From positions 2,666,001 through 2,730,000 of the forward strand of contig NC_051100.1 of the NCBI RefSeq assembly GCF_901709675.1: DNA of 64,000 nucleotides, in the 5' to 3' direction. Every line of letters starts with the position of its first letter. The first letter of the stretch is position 1. The notes under the pieces are model-generated. The model saw only the letters and a program-made list of their open reading frames with translations, had not been told where the DNA came from and did no database searches. This DNA comes from Syngnathus acus. Its lineage: Eukaryota > Chordata > Actinopteri > Syngnathiformes > Syngnathidae. This document shows, one piece after another, positions 11,982-24,100 of this stretch. The position numbers were made by a program, and so were the translations under genes.

Positions 11982-13950
11982 GCCCATTGTGTCATAATTC
12001 CATTTGACCCAATGATAAGTGACTCCAAAAATCTTTGACGTCTGTAGCAAAGTTTAATGAGAAGCCATTGCAGCATTTTGGGATAGATTTCCACATAGGG
12101 TTAAGAAGGAATGCAAAAGATGACTTTCCTGAAGATTGGAACTCGCCCAGCACAACCATAATAAACATCGGACTTCAGAAAAGTGTGAAGATGAACGTTG
12201 ACTGATACAATATTTACCAGCAGGTGGCGACCCGGGCTATTTTATTTGCAAAAACGATTTCACCTCTCCTGTATGCAATATACTGTATGCAGATTCAAAC
12301 TATTACAATTATCAGCTGCTAAATGACAAAGTAAGGTAGGCGTTAACAAACATGCAAACCCAATCTGCAATAATGATGCTATTTATTCTAAAACGGCACA
12401 GGACTGCAGTTGGGTGATCATTTTGTGACTTCAGATCAGTAGGACTCTCATCTCAGTTGACTTTGGGTGCTTATTCTTACATGGATGCTTTTAAAACACA
12501 ATGTGAGAGGAAGTAGAAGGTAGTGTGAGACAAATGTGCTAACCACTAAACCACCACGTTTCCCCCCCCCCCCAGACAATTGTTATGTGAGGAAAATCAA
12601 AATGACACACACAGCTCTGTGAAGTCAAGGGTGTCTCGTTTACAAGTTGATGATGAACATTCGGAGAATGTTTTTTCTTCCTCTTTTAGTGCATGTCGTC
12701 TCTTTTTATTTGGAAAAGAGCATATCAGGATGCACTGAGCTTGACTTTGAGTTGTAGTGAATGATCAGAAAAGCTCAATGGAAATAGCTACGATCACAGC
12801 GTTCCCTCACCTTTCTACCAGCGAGCCAGCGAGTGAGTGATACATTCCATGACCCCCTGCGTAGGTGAATTCCGCACATGAGAGTTTTGCTCTCCCTGCC
12901 CCCTCATTTGAGTCAGAACGGCAATACCGGAATATTTGCCTAGCTAATGTAGTAGCGGCAGACAAAAGAGAATTTTCAAACATGGACACCTATCTTAGCC
13001 TGACCGAGGATGAAGCAACATGGATGCATTTCAAATGGGACCAAAGACATCCTTTCTTTGAATTAGTAGCTTCACTGCTTGATTTTGCAGTTCTCTGTCC
13101 GTCCGTCCTTTATTTACACGTAAATGTGTGTAGTAATTGTTACGCGTAACCACACCCGCGCCGAATGGGCAAATACAAAGGAGCGATCGCACACAGAAGC
13201 AGAAGCAGAAGCAGGGTTAAGGTGCGGGTGGGGCCTGCATATTTTGCAGTCTGACCTGCAGGCTTTACCTTCAGGCAGATAAGAAAAGAGTTGGATTAAG
13301 ACGGTGGGGGTGGCACTCAGGTTTGCTCGAGTTTGTTGAAGGAAATGCTACTTCAGAAGGTACACACTTTGCTTTAAGGGAAAAGGAAGGTGAAGGAATA
13401 GGGTCAAAAGACACAAAACCCGCCGAGCCACAATAACAGATACGCTCACATCTCTTTGGATAAAGTATATAAGCAGACAAGTATATTCATGGAGTCAACC
13501 AATAAAGAAGACATAACTAGACATTCTTTGATATAAGATAATAACAGAGGTTGCTACAACTTCACGATTCAATATGTATTTCTGTGCACTGCAAAATAAA
13601 TGTCTTTTGATATGTTGCCTAAATAGCTTAATGACCCTTAAGGAACTGTGTAATGCACGCCTGATGTTTTTTCTCTAAATCATGGACACGGCCAGAGTCG
13701 TCTTGACCGTTCAGTACTTGATTATATCTTGTGTTTTGATTAAACGTCATAAGTCGCCTAATGCGGGACGCCAGCTTTTCGATGACTACTGAACGCTCTG
13801 CACAGAGGGAAATATTTTGCCTAACAAAGAAAAGATATGGTGGGAAGCATGATTAAACTAAGAATATAATGATGTGAGCAAAGACATGGAGTATCAAAAG
13901 AACTAACTTTGCATAGTCAGGGAACAGTAATAGATGAATGATGTGACAGC
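11982..13950. other. Non-coding stretch with one fish repeat fragment
   Basis: No gene recognised. The part at about 12515-12560 (GACAAATGTGCTAACCACTA, then ACCACC) resembles the end of a very common fish interspersed repeat with a GCTAACCACT core, seen also near 50590-50660. A short (AGAAGC)3 run lies at 13195-13214 and a C-run near 12562-12573. Confidence 0.5.
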
Positions 13951-13989
13951 CAAAAAGCTCACATAAATTCGTACAAAATGACAAAATTG

Positions 13990-14560
13990 AAAGAATGAGG
14001 TACGACAGTATATGTGCAAGGATGGAGGAGAATGTTTACAGGAAGGTCACTTGGAGATAAAAATCAGCTGGTGCCAGAGGGAGACAGCCAAGGACTCGGC
14101 CAAAGATGATCACCAAGGCCGAAAGACGGGATGGAAGACAACAGCCCCCACACACACACATCGAATCGCCCATAATCAGCACCCACTCCCATGGAATCAA
14201 AATCTCCTGCGAACTTGCCACACCCCCTGACTCATCACCCATCAAACTCGGCCCACACTGGCATGTGCAACTGAATATAAGCTGACCAAAGAACCTTGAA
14301 CGTTCCCTTTTCGGAATGGAGACTTTCTGCTCTTGAGCATGGTCGCACGGAAGGCCCAGCGCCGTATTGTACTTTCCTGAAAACAGAGCTTTCTTAACAA
14401 GAATTGTGATTGAACTCAACCAACCTGTGTATGTCTAATTTCTGCTTCAGTGTCTTTGCATTTTCCTAAATCTGAAGAAATTAAACGAGCACGCAGTGAG
14501 TAAATTGGATAACAGGTGATTGGCAATGGCTTTTGCCGTGAGGCGCAGATAGCGCGCTCC
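13990..14560 (+). mobile_element. Possible 5' LTR and leader of a decayed retrovirus-like element
   Basis: The stretch contains a TATA-like GAATATAAGC at about 14270 and GAAATTAAACG near 14476. It is followed at about 14586 by ATGGTGACCATCCGACGTGA, which resembles the conserved leader just after the primer-binding site of many vertebrate retroelements. I could not pair it with a matching 3' LTR, so the boundaries and the LTR call are tentative. Alternative: ordinary intergenic DNA next to a solo leader fragment. Confidence 0.3.
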
Positions 14561-14979
14561 CTAAATTGTGGACCAAATCCAACAAATGGTGACCATCCGA
14601 CGTGATTTCTTCAGAAGGGAAAGTGCTTGCTCCAGGAAGGATTCTTCCATCTCCGCTCTTGCTCAACAATATTGCAGTCCGATCAACACAAAAGGTAAGG
14701 GGGAACCTTTTTGTTTCAATAAAATCTCCCAGTTCAGCAATATTGTGGAGTGAAAGCGGAGTAAAATTAAAATTAAATATTAATAATTTTAGCTCTGTGT
14801 TCAGGAATTGTGGTTGTATGTATATACTACATTTATGCTTGTATGGGAACTGGTGAAAAAGTGACGTTTTGTGGAAAAGAAAAGGAGAAAGGTGGTGAGG
14901 ACTTCGTCTGATCAGCGAAGGAAACTCACACCATGGAACTTGTGGGATGCCAATGGCTAGCATATGGGCACCGGAGTGG

Positions 14980-15213
14980 CCTCAATAGTAGACGCTTAGG
15001 GACTTTGTACTGTTGCCTAAGGCCAGGGTCGATTGGATCGGCCAGGCCACCAATACGAGTCAGGGACTCGTGGAAAAAAAAAAAAAAAAAAAAAAGGTGA
15101 AGGCATCGCTGATATAGCAGGACGGATGCCTGGCGACCTCAATAGTGCGACCTTAGAGACTTATATTGTTGTCTAGGGCGAAGGGTAACTGGGTTAACCA
15201 GGTCGCTACATAA
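14980..15213 (+). repeat. Diverged tandem pair, about 75 bases each
   Basis: 14980-15057 (CCTCAATAGTAGACGCTTAG, ending near GCCACCAATACG) and 15138-15213 (CCTCAATAGTGCGACCTTAG, ending near GTCGCTACATAAT) align over their length with roughly 70 percent identity by eye. They are separated by a poly-A run. Confidence 0.6.
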
Positions 15214-16225
15214 TTGTTGAAGTGTGACTATGATGATATTGTGTGGAAAGCAGGCTTGGCTGTCAGATGGGACAGCGACGCAGCTGGAGAAGTGAGTGAT
15301 TAGTTGTGGTGGTGCTGTTCATGGGGTGGAAGTGATGATTTGTGGTTCATGAAGAACAATAAGTTGATTTGTATAAAATTGTTGATTTTTTATTTGTCAT
15401 GTGAGTTGGAGTCAGAAAAATGGCTTAAAAAGAATTTGATAAAGAATGTATATATATAATTAGCATGAAGGTTATATCCCATTGTGTGGTGGGGTTAAAC
15501 TGTAACCATTTTTGTTTTCAAAAGGGTGCGGCTCTAAAGTTTGGGCCAAACGGTCAGGTGGGCACAAATGCATATTCTGGACAGAGGTGGGGGGTTGCAT
15601 TGTGCGACGTGGTGGAGGCGAGGCTCTCCACACTTCGGTTGCCCCCCCCTTGTCATCAACTGGGAAGATTGTCATGTCTATGTTGTGGGCCCGTGTGTTA
15701 TCTATGTTTGTCTTTGTGTATCAGTTTGTTATAAATGATGGAATTGGGTTAAAATGGTGCACGAAAACGGTGTGCTAGACAATGGTTTATCAGATTTGCA
15801 TTGTTAAATGTAAAAATGAGAAATTATAGAATAATCTGAGGGTTGTGGGCAGAAACTGGTCCAACGAGGAGAGTGCCCAACCCTCATAAAAAATGTGAGA
15901 GTAAGAGAGAACATACATTGTAGAATTGAATAAAATTAAATTGTGATTGCAGATGTTACATTTAGGAGGAATTATTGATCGATTAGGACATTAGACTATA
16001 CAAGGTGGTTACATGTAAGAATAACTCAAAGATTTGAATCACTTGGAGTTAAAAATAACAAAGAAAAACGACTTTGCAAGGGGTACTTTTTATTAAAAGA
16101 ACACCAAGTAAATTATTAAGTAGGGGGCATTCGTGATTGGGATTCAATTAAAGGAAATTCCAAAAAGGAAATTTTGCAAAATTGTACCGCAATGTTGAAA
16201 GTGAAAATGTGAAATTTTAATCTAG

Positions 16226-16269
16226 AAAGTGAAAGAAGGTGAATTGGAAAGTGAAAGAAGGTGAATTGG
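16226..16269 (+). repeat. 22-bp perfect tandem duplicate
   Basis: AAAGTGAAAGAAGGTGAATT followed by GG occurs twice in a row. Confidence 0.9.
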
Positions 16270-18017
16270 AGGAATTATGTGGAAGAAAATGAGAAATATT
16301 GAATGTGCCATGAAGAATGAATGGTGAAATATTGGCTTAAAATTTGTAAATTTTTCAAAAAACGTAAATATTTAGAATATTTGGCATAAATATTTGGAAT
16401 GTGTTAAAAGTGGAATGAAGTGAACAATGATGATCATGACCGCAAAAATATTTCTAATTGGTTTTGATAGGTACAAAGGGGGAACGTGGAAGAAGGTTTT
16501 CAAAATTTGTGATATAGCGTGACTCCATTATCAAGAGTAAGCATTTCTTTTTAATTTTAAGAATTGGCATCAACAAAAATGAGAACGATAATCTTCAAGG
16601 TGATAGCGTAAGTGGCAGGAGGAAGCTGTGTATATTGTTTTTATACATTATTTTTGGTATCATTATTTTTTAGGAGGGTCAGTTATGCTCGTGAGGAGAT
16701 GAATGAAGGAACAAGGTAACAGTAAAAGGGAGTGCCCTATAAATTGTTGGTTCTTTGCCAGAGGTAGTTATTTGGAGGGATGAATTTAAACTGAAAGCAA
16801 AATGGAACTGTTTAGTGGAAGAAATATGGGAAGGTGGAAATATTGAAGTTACAGCTCAACACAAAGTGTTAAATAGTCTAAGTGTGAGATGTGAGCAAAC
16901 TAAATGGGGAGTTAAATCATGTTCCAGCATTATGCATATTGGCAAACGATGAGAGGACAGGAGACCAGACAATTAGATATTAATTTTGGATTTAAAATAA
17001 AAAAGGGAAATTTTAATTGAGGAGAAAATTTTGCGTCGGGACGGTTCCTTTTTACAATTTAATATTGTATGTTTTATGTGTGTGTTGTGGGATGACAGTT
17101 TGTCTGTAATGGTGTATGAATGTCAAGTCTGTGCTTGTGGTGTGGTGTTTGTGTATTGTGAATGGTTAACATAATTCAAGGCTGGGGTGATGTGATCACA
17201 TTCCTCTCACCTGAAAAATGTAAAGATACTACAGATTTGGAAAAGCACGATTGATCAGGACTAATTTTAGACTAAATATGGGTTTAGGATTACTCAGGGG
17301 CACCATCGACAACAAAACTGTGCGATGGAGAAGGCCCATTTCAGTAATATGGTCAGACAAGACAGAACTAGTATCGAACATCAAGACTTTGGACGATTTG
17401 ACGTGTGACGACTTTGAGCTCACCCGACGGGGTGACGGACTAGGTGGACAGTGACCAAATGTTTGACGCTTGAGCTTGCTTGCGACAAGAGCACGCTCTG
17501 CTTTGTTTTTCTGTGTGACTTGATTTTTATTTTTTTGCAGCAACAGCCATCAGCCAAGTAGCGGATTGCGCGCTGCTTGCGTAACTTGTTTTCGTTCTTG
17601 CAGGTTGTCGATTGCGTTCGTGGAAAGTTTGTGTTGAATTTACAAGAATATGTTAACCCTTGCCCTTTTGGTTTTTAGGATGAACTTGTTGATGACATGG
17701 TTTTCAGGACATGATCCGCAGGCGCCAGGATTCATTTTATGACTGTTTTTATTTTGATACTTGATGTCTGGTTTTGTGTGTACAAATGTCCGCTGTCAGC
17801 AGGGCTATAAGCTCACTGACAGGAGTGCGATGATTTTTGTTTGTATTGCCGAGTGTGTGGTGGACAGTCAAGTTTTAAGGACTTGGAATGACGGTCCCGG
17901 GGCCCAGATGGGAGCTAGAGGTTCCGCGGGCCTGGCTACAATGAGTGTGGTGATGAGAGGGGACGCTTTGCAGGTTCCTTTTGATACGTAATGACACATT
18001 GGGTGAATGTGTCAAAA

Positions 18018-18109
18018 GGGGGAGTGGTAAAATAGAAATGGGTGAGTAGGTGTAAAATAGAAATGGGTGAGTAGGCGAGTAGGTGTAAAATAGAAATGGG
18101 TGAGTAGGT
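18018..18109 (+). repeat. Short tandem repeat, three-plus units of about 25-33 bases
   Basis: The unit TAAAATAGAAATGGGTGAGT is repeated three times with an extra AGGCGAGT in the middle copy. It lies just upstream of the env remnant. Confidence 0.85.
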
Positions 18110-18231
18110 TTCAATTTGTAATTGTGATATACAGTTTTTTTCCAAATTCACTTGTTTTTAAGTTTTAACAGGACATGCCAGAATTCAACTAGCAGTGATG
18201 GAAGGAGCAGAGGAAGACCAGTGACATCTGG

Positions 18232-18715
18232 TTGTGGTGTGGTGACAACAAATTATATGATCGCTTGCCGAAGGATGCATCAGGTATCTGTGCCCTCGTG
18301 TCTTTGATAATGCCTGTAGTGGTTGTCCCCATTGAAATACAGAATCTCAATTGGAACATGGAGTCCCCACTGGCGGGGCTCCTGAAGCGAGCCAAAAGAG
18401 ACGTTTTCCCCCATGGTTGAGCGACAACGATCCAACATATATTGACGCTATAGGAGTGCCCCGGGGTGTGCCAGAATAGTATAAACTCGTTAATCAAGTG
18501 TTTTCGGGATTCGAAAGCATTTTCCTATGGATCACCCTCAATAAAAATGTTGACCGTATTAATTACGTTCATTACAATGTCCAACGATTGGGTAATTATA
18601 CAGCTGAATCATTTGCAGCGGTCCATGAACAATTGGCTGCGACGTCATTGATGTCGTTCCAAAATAAAATTGCGTTGGACATGCTATTGGCTAAGGAACA
18701 TGGTGTGTGCGGAAT
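18232..18715 (+). pseudogene. Endogenous retrovirus env remnant (surface C-terminus and transmembrane subunit)
   Basis: Two frames together cover the end of the surface subunit and the first part of the transmembrane subunit of a retroviral envelope. The first frame (18232-18420) contains a basic furin-type cleavage site near 18390-18402 and then a stop. The second frame resumes after a break of about 30-80 bases. It carries a hydrophobic segment, an N-glycosylation sequon and the conserved helical region followed by the start of the cysteine motif near 18690-18716, where similarity ends. At least one stop and one frame change make it non-functional. It resembles env relics known from percomorph fishes, judged from memory of the family's layout. 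The sequence after 18716 is a different element, so the 3' part is lost. Confidence 0.75.
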
Positions 18716-18754
18716 GTTTGGTCACCTATATGTTGAACAGAGGGTGTGTTTTAC

Positions 18755-18823
18755 CGAAGTCAAATTCCTTGTTTGGCACGCTCAAACATGGCGAATAAAA
18801 ACTCTTGAATCTTGAATCTTGAA
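18755..18823 (+). mobile_element. LINE/SINE 3' tail (L2-like) with terminal short repeat
   Basis: CAAATTCCTTG, then an AATAAAAA stretch, then three TCTTGAA units. Fish L2-type elements and their SINE partners end in this way, with a short terminal repeat. It directly follows the env remnant and probably inserted into it. Confidence 0.55.
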
Positions 18824-18869
18824 AGGAATGTGCAGGCTACAATGAATTTGTTCTCTACAAAGTATTGTG

Positions 18870-19210
18870 GAACAGGATGTCCAGACAGGGAGGATATCTC
18901 AAGGCCGGTGAGGAACAACTCGTCTTTGTGGTCCAGACACCTGTGCTGAGCAGGGGAAAAACCCAAACGAGGAGGAGACGACCATCGACCATCGACCAAT
19001 CACCACACAATATTTTGCATGCTTGAATATTCATATTGTGTTTCTTTAAAACTGGGCAAAACATGTGTTGTCTCTTGATGGTCACAAGAACACACGATCT
19101 TAGTGTGAGGGACCCGGGGGACCCAGGCACCTGTATTAGCTTGCTTTGTCAGGATTAAACAATTGGTAAATTCGGCCTAATTGATCTCCTGGTCTTCTCT
19201 TTGACAGAAC
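18870..19210 (+). mobile_element. Possible solo or 3' LTR
   Basis: The stretch has a pyrimidine-rich, GATTAAAC-bearing 3' part (19150-19205) of the kind seen in R-U5 of gammaretrovirus-like LTRs, and it follows an env remnant. It does not match the LTR-like sequence at 13990-14560, so the two may belong to different insertions. No target duplication was found. Confidence 0.28.
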
Positions 19211-20435
19211 GAACTCGCAAAATTGTTAGGTGTACCAGTGTGTGGATTAGGACGTAACGATTATACAGCACATGTGTTATTTTGCTCAAATGTTGGGTTT
19301 GTATTAACAATTGTCTCGATGAAGTTATCATACCGTAGAACTGAATGACCTCATTGCTTAAAAAAAAATAAAAAGTTTCAGTTTCTTCACCGGCTGGCAC
19401 GTAAAAAAAACAAACATTAACTTTGCAAGTTGCAAATGTCTCACACAGACTTGCTAAAACGGAAAGAAGAGCACCATTTTTTCTTTGCTTTTGTGTTTCA
19501 ACTTGGTGATTACAATATTATGAACAACTTGATGTTTGGACTAAAATACATGTCAGGAAGGTGTGTGCAGGTCCATAATGACCAACTACACTAGCTAGCC
19601 AATGATTCTTAATTCTTGATTCTTCCGCCTAGCTTTGAAGCAAAAGAAGGGCAATGCAGCGGAAGTGACAAGTTTCAATTGAATTCAAAAGGAATGGGCC
19701 GATAAACACGAAAGGCTCTGGATTTATTTTCCATTTCATCTCTTTTACTTAAATGTGTATGGAAGCCATTTCTTACAAATGTTTTACTCCCTAATATTTA
19801 TTTATTTGTGTGTTTCTTCAAGCAGTGTTTTTTTTTTTTAACCTTGTCTTTGTGTATTCCTCCTCATTAATAAACGTTTGTGTTTTCCATTCTTGTACTG
19901 TTTGTCTGTTTACCTTGTGCGGGAACATTTATCTCCATTCCCTTTGCGTTGTGTAACACGGTTCATGGGAGGCTGTTGTACAGTCCAGTCTGATAAGTGC
20001 AAGGACACAGTGCTTGTTTGAGTGTGATGAAGATAGAGAGAATATTTTCACTGGGCCAATTCCACATAGGATAAGAATAAACCGCCGCTTTTTTGACATT
20101 CAGATCTTCATTCGAACAAATTCAACAATAAGTTGATCCCGTTTTTTTTCCTTGAATCAAATCTTGGTCAAAGCTGACATCAAGATGGGTCAAGCTCACA
20201 GAACCATAGACGTCTTTTAGCCCGACGTCTATAATTGGTCTAGCCCAAATCTAGACGACAAAATTCAATCCATCAAATATGAAATCTTAACATCTAGAAT
20301 AGCTGTAAGTTTGCTTTCACAGGTGGAGCAGACTAAAAGGACCCATTCCTCTGAGAAATGTGTGGGAAGTTCTAACCATAGCCATTCCTGAGACGAGATA
20401 AAGGATGTTCTTTCTGGAGGCCATCATGTCAGATA
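19211..20435. other. Non-coding stretch
   Basis: No gene recognised. AATAAACG at about 19870, followed by T/GT-rich sequence, resembles a polyadenylation site, but no transcript body can be assigned to it. A small inverted pair AGACGTC...GACGTCT lies near 20207-20232. Confidence 0.45.
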
Positions 20436-20443
20436 GTCTACAT

Positions 20444-20656
20444 CAGGGGTCACCAACTCCGGTCCTCAAGGGCGCCAATCCAGCCTGTTTTAGGTGCAGC
20501 CCTACAACAACACACTTGATTCAAATAATCAGGATCGCTATCAGCCTTAATAGAGCTTGCTGATGAGCTGATCGTTTGAATCAGGTGTGTTGTTGTAGGG
20601 CTGCACCTAAAACAGGCTGGATTGGCGCCCTTGAGGACCGGAGTTGGTGACCCCTG
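20444..20656. mobile_element. hAT-type MITE, near-perfect palindrome with intact 8-bp target duplication
   Basis: The 213-base element starts CAGGGGTCACC and ends GGTGACCCCTG. Its 81-base arms (20444-20524 and 20576-20656) are reverse complements with one mismatch, around a 51-base centre. It is flanked by the exact 8-bp duplication GTCTACAT at 20436-20443 and 20657-20664. CAGGGGT termini with an 8-bp duplication are diagnostic of the hAT superfamily. It has no transposase and would need one in trans. The clean arms and duplication suggest a fairly recent insertion. It lies about 450 bases upstream of the cadherin start codon. Confidence 0.93.
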
Positions 20657-20664
20657 GTCTACAT

Positions 20665-21109
20665 TGTTATTCAAAACTATTTCTCATACATTGGATCTGC
20701 CCGAACCAACAAACTCTCTGATCAGCAAAAACGAATCAATGTCGACAGCTGTTGCTGGGAACGAACTAGGAGGAGAAGTTGCAGTTCCCCTTGGGGGTAA
20801 TGCTAACTTTCTTCATGTGTTCCACCAATCGAAACGGGATTTTTCTTCAAATGTGAAGAAATGTTCAAGGCCTACAAATGGAGCAAACATTGTAATGTGA
20901 CGCTGCCTCGCTGCCACTTAACTTTGCTCCGCCTCCTTTTGTAACTCCTCTTATCTTTCATCAAGGCCTCCCTCCCTCCCTTCATAGCTATCCCGCATCT
21001 TTCACTTGTTAAGTGGTGGCAAACGTAACTGGAGCATTTACACCACAAATACACCATTTATTTGATCGTCAGCATTTCAAAGAGTGCTTTTGTGGATCAT
21101 AGCGGGCAG
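20665..21109 (+). other. Region upstream of the cadherin start; promoter not defined
   Basis: This is the interval between the hAT element and the cadherin start codon. CTCCGCCTCC near 20927 is a GC-box-like sequence and a CCTCCCTCCC tract lies at 20967-20980. No TATA box is evident. The promoter should lie here or in a preceding non-coding exon. Confidence 0.35.
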
Positions 21110-24100
21110 ATGAGGGCCGCCACGTTTGCGGTGTGGGGGGGAACTTTGGCCGTCGTTCTTCAGGTGAGCTTCAATTACATGCTGATTTTTTTTTTAGGTT
21201 TTTTTTCCCAACGTATCAGAAGGTACATTTCTTTTCCCGATTCATTTGTTCTAAAAATCCACTTTGTAGATGGCATTTATATTAGCGCTTGCCTTTCGGT
21301 AAATTGATTTAGTCGCCGTAAATTCGCCGGATATTTCACCTTTGGAGCGAGGTGATTTTTTTCATACATCTTTCGATTGTCTGTTTGATTGACCTGATTA
21401 TATTTAACATTCGGATGGACTCAAACTAGCAAGACGTTGAAAGACGTTTGAAAGTGCGTGTCTTCGAACGTAGCAAAAGGGCCTCGCCCGCCCGCCCCGC
21501 CCGCCCGCCCCGCCTTGACAGGTTAACGCTCGCCTTCTTTAATCTTGTCACCATTGAATTTGAAAGACTCGTCTATATTTTTTTGATATTTATTGCAATA
21601 TGAAATCATCCAAACGATTGCGGAATAAATAGGCCAAGCTCCTGTTTCAGTATTGCATATCAGACACGCATTTGGCGTTTTAGATGATTGCCTTTTTTTC
21701 GCGGCGTAACTGCGTAATTAAAAACAAATCGTGGCCATTTTGACCTTAGCATTGCAGTCAAGTATGAGGAACGACTTGAACCGACAAACTAACCGTTGAA
21801 ACAAAGTGATCGATGAGTCAAGCTTCAAAGTGAAGACTAAATTGCAATGTCCGATTTGCTCGCATGCACAGCTCACACTCCCTGTTGATGTTCTTTTAGG
21901 CTTGGGCCGTAGTTTCTGCTGAAGAGCAATCATGCGTGCCTGGCTTTCAGTCAGACATGAAGTTTTTCACTGTGACCAGAAAGCACTTAGGAAGGGGCAC
22001 CGTGTTGGGCAAAGGTAAGAGCAATCACAAAGTTGATTGTCATTTGGCTTTTGTTGATTGTCATTTGTCTGCGTCATTGTTTCTTATGCTTATGACATGA
22101 ATCCAAATCTTTCAAAGAGGAAAGGGCTCAAATGTTGAAATGCGTTTCATGACTGATACTCTGAGGTCAAAACAAGCTCAAGGCTCACCTAATGATCTTT
22201 CCTGCACGCACTAAATGTCCCCAAGCCTGTTTTGCAAAGCCTTTCTTTTCAAAGCATGTCAACAGCTGCAAGGATAGAGCACAGGTTTTTTTGTTTGCTG
22301 TTTTTCCTCCTCTCTTAACGCAACAACACTGCCTGGATAGTATTGTAAAGGTACATTTTCAAGGATATTCCCACCGAGGACAAATTGGTTTACTTACTTT
22401 CTTAATGCAATGACACAACAAAACATTGTCATTTCTTTTGGCTGTTCTAGTGGACTTCTCAGACTGCTCAGGTCGCACAAGATTTCCTTTTACAAGTGAA
22501 GACTTGCGTTTCTCCGTCCAAACTGATGGTGTCATGAAGGTGAGCTATTTTGTTTCATTTCTAATGCTGCTTGTTTTATCACCATAACTGGAGCCTTGTA
22601 TGAATGAAACACAATCAATCTCTAACTAAGGAAGTAGATGGTGGACTGCTTGTCCAGCGCACTGAAATGTATTATATAATAAAAAACAAAAAGCTAAACA
22701 ATGTGCTGGCCTTGTGTGTGTGTGTATATATATATACCGTAATTTTCGGACTATAAGTCGCACCGGAGTATAAGTCGCACCAGCCATAAAATGCCCAAAA
22801 AAGTGAAAAAAAACATATATAAGTCGCTCCGGAGTATAAGTCGCATTTTGGGGGGCAATTTATTCGACAAAATCCAACACCAAGAACAGTCATGAACGAG
22901 CAACAACAGGCTAAACGATAGCTATGCTAACGTGACATAAACACAAACTAAGAGCTGAGAACGGCCCTGACGTAAAATTCAGAGTTATTCAAAAAACTAT
23001 TACATAAATAACACGTTAATAAAACCATCTGCGTCACTCCAATTCATTAAATCCATCAATCGTCCTTTGTCAACAATGCGTGCGCGCCGCTGACGGCTCT
23101 TGCACTTACAAATATTCCACAGGCCCATATAACGATATATAAATTATATATCAAATAACTATTATATAAGCAATAATGTTATCAAACCATCTGTGCACTC
23201 TAAATCATTAAATCCATCGATCAAATTCCTCGTCCTTTGTCAACATCGCCGCGCGTGCGCCCTGACGTCAGCCTCGTCGTTATTCCACAGATCTACTATA
23301 TAACTATATTGTAGCGTTAACAAAGTTCAAGGAAAGACGTGGGTTTGGTAAACGGCTCTTTATTTAACAAAACAAACTTACAGGCGTGTGGCGGCGTGGA
23401 CTTCCAGCCACGGAAGTGGAAGAGAGCTCCATAGCATAAGACCGGGCGTGCGTAAAAGCCACGACCGAGCCCCATCCACCGTCCTCGGACAGCCACCCGG
23501 CTGAGCGCCGGCCCTCGACTTCCTACTCTACCGAGCTGTCTTTCAGCTCCGTGGATGGAAGTCGAGGGCCGGCACTCATTGTTGACAAAGGACGATTGAT
23601 GGATTTAATGAATTGGAGTGACGCAGATGGTTTCGCGCTGCTGTCGTCACTTGAAATTCAAATTACAGTAATCCCTTGCTACATTGCGGTTCGTTTATCG
23701 CGGTTTCATTTTTTTTTTTTTTTTGGAAATTTTTTGAAAAAAAAAACACATATAAGTCGCTCCTGAGTATAAGTCGCCCCCCACCCAAACTATGAAAGAA
23801 AACGCGACTTATAGTCCGAAAATTACGGTATATATATTTTTTCCCCTTTTCATTCAGGTCAACAGGCCGGTGTCTCTTCATAAAGGTCAAATTGACTTTT
23901 TGATGCACACCTGGGACTCTCAAGGGCGCAAGATGACCATTCCTGTCAGGCTATTATATCATTCAGAGGTAGGATGAGATCGCAGCAGCCCCAACACATC
24001 TTTTCCAAAAATATGCAGGACAGTACTAGGTATTTTCATGTGGCGTTCTCCTACCCTTCTCATTAGTGCTCAACTATATTTGCTTCAAGTCCAAAATGAT

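Larger units (their letters stand above)
14561..18231 (+). mobile_element. Decayed internal region of retrovirus-like element
   Basis: Purine-rich on the + strand over much of 15850-17000, as retroviral plus strands often are, and bounded by a leader-like sequence on the left and an env remnant on the right. No intact gag or pol is visible and I recognise no protease, reverse transcriptase or integrase motif, so the internal genes are either deleted or decayed beyond recognition. Small frames (for example 17251-17454) remain but match nothing I know. The poly-A run at 15074-15095 may mark a later insertion. The assignment depends on the neighbouring env remnant. Confidence 0.35.

Noticed and set aside
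11879-12094. Minus-strand frame shared by both copies of the 118-bp repeat as a gene
   Set aside because: Both differences between the copies change residues, the frames diverge at once outside the repeat, and no family is recognised.
12865-13149. 94-residue frame as a hypothetical gene
   Set aside because: No recognisable domain and no flanking exon; it is likely chance.
17251-17991. Small frames before the env remnant as retroviral genes
   Set aside because: They show no recognisable motif; they are left as part of the decayed internal region.
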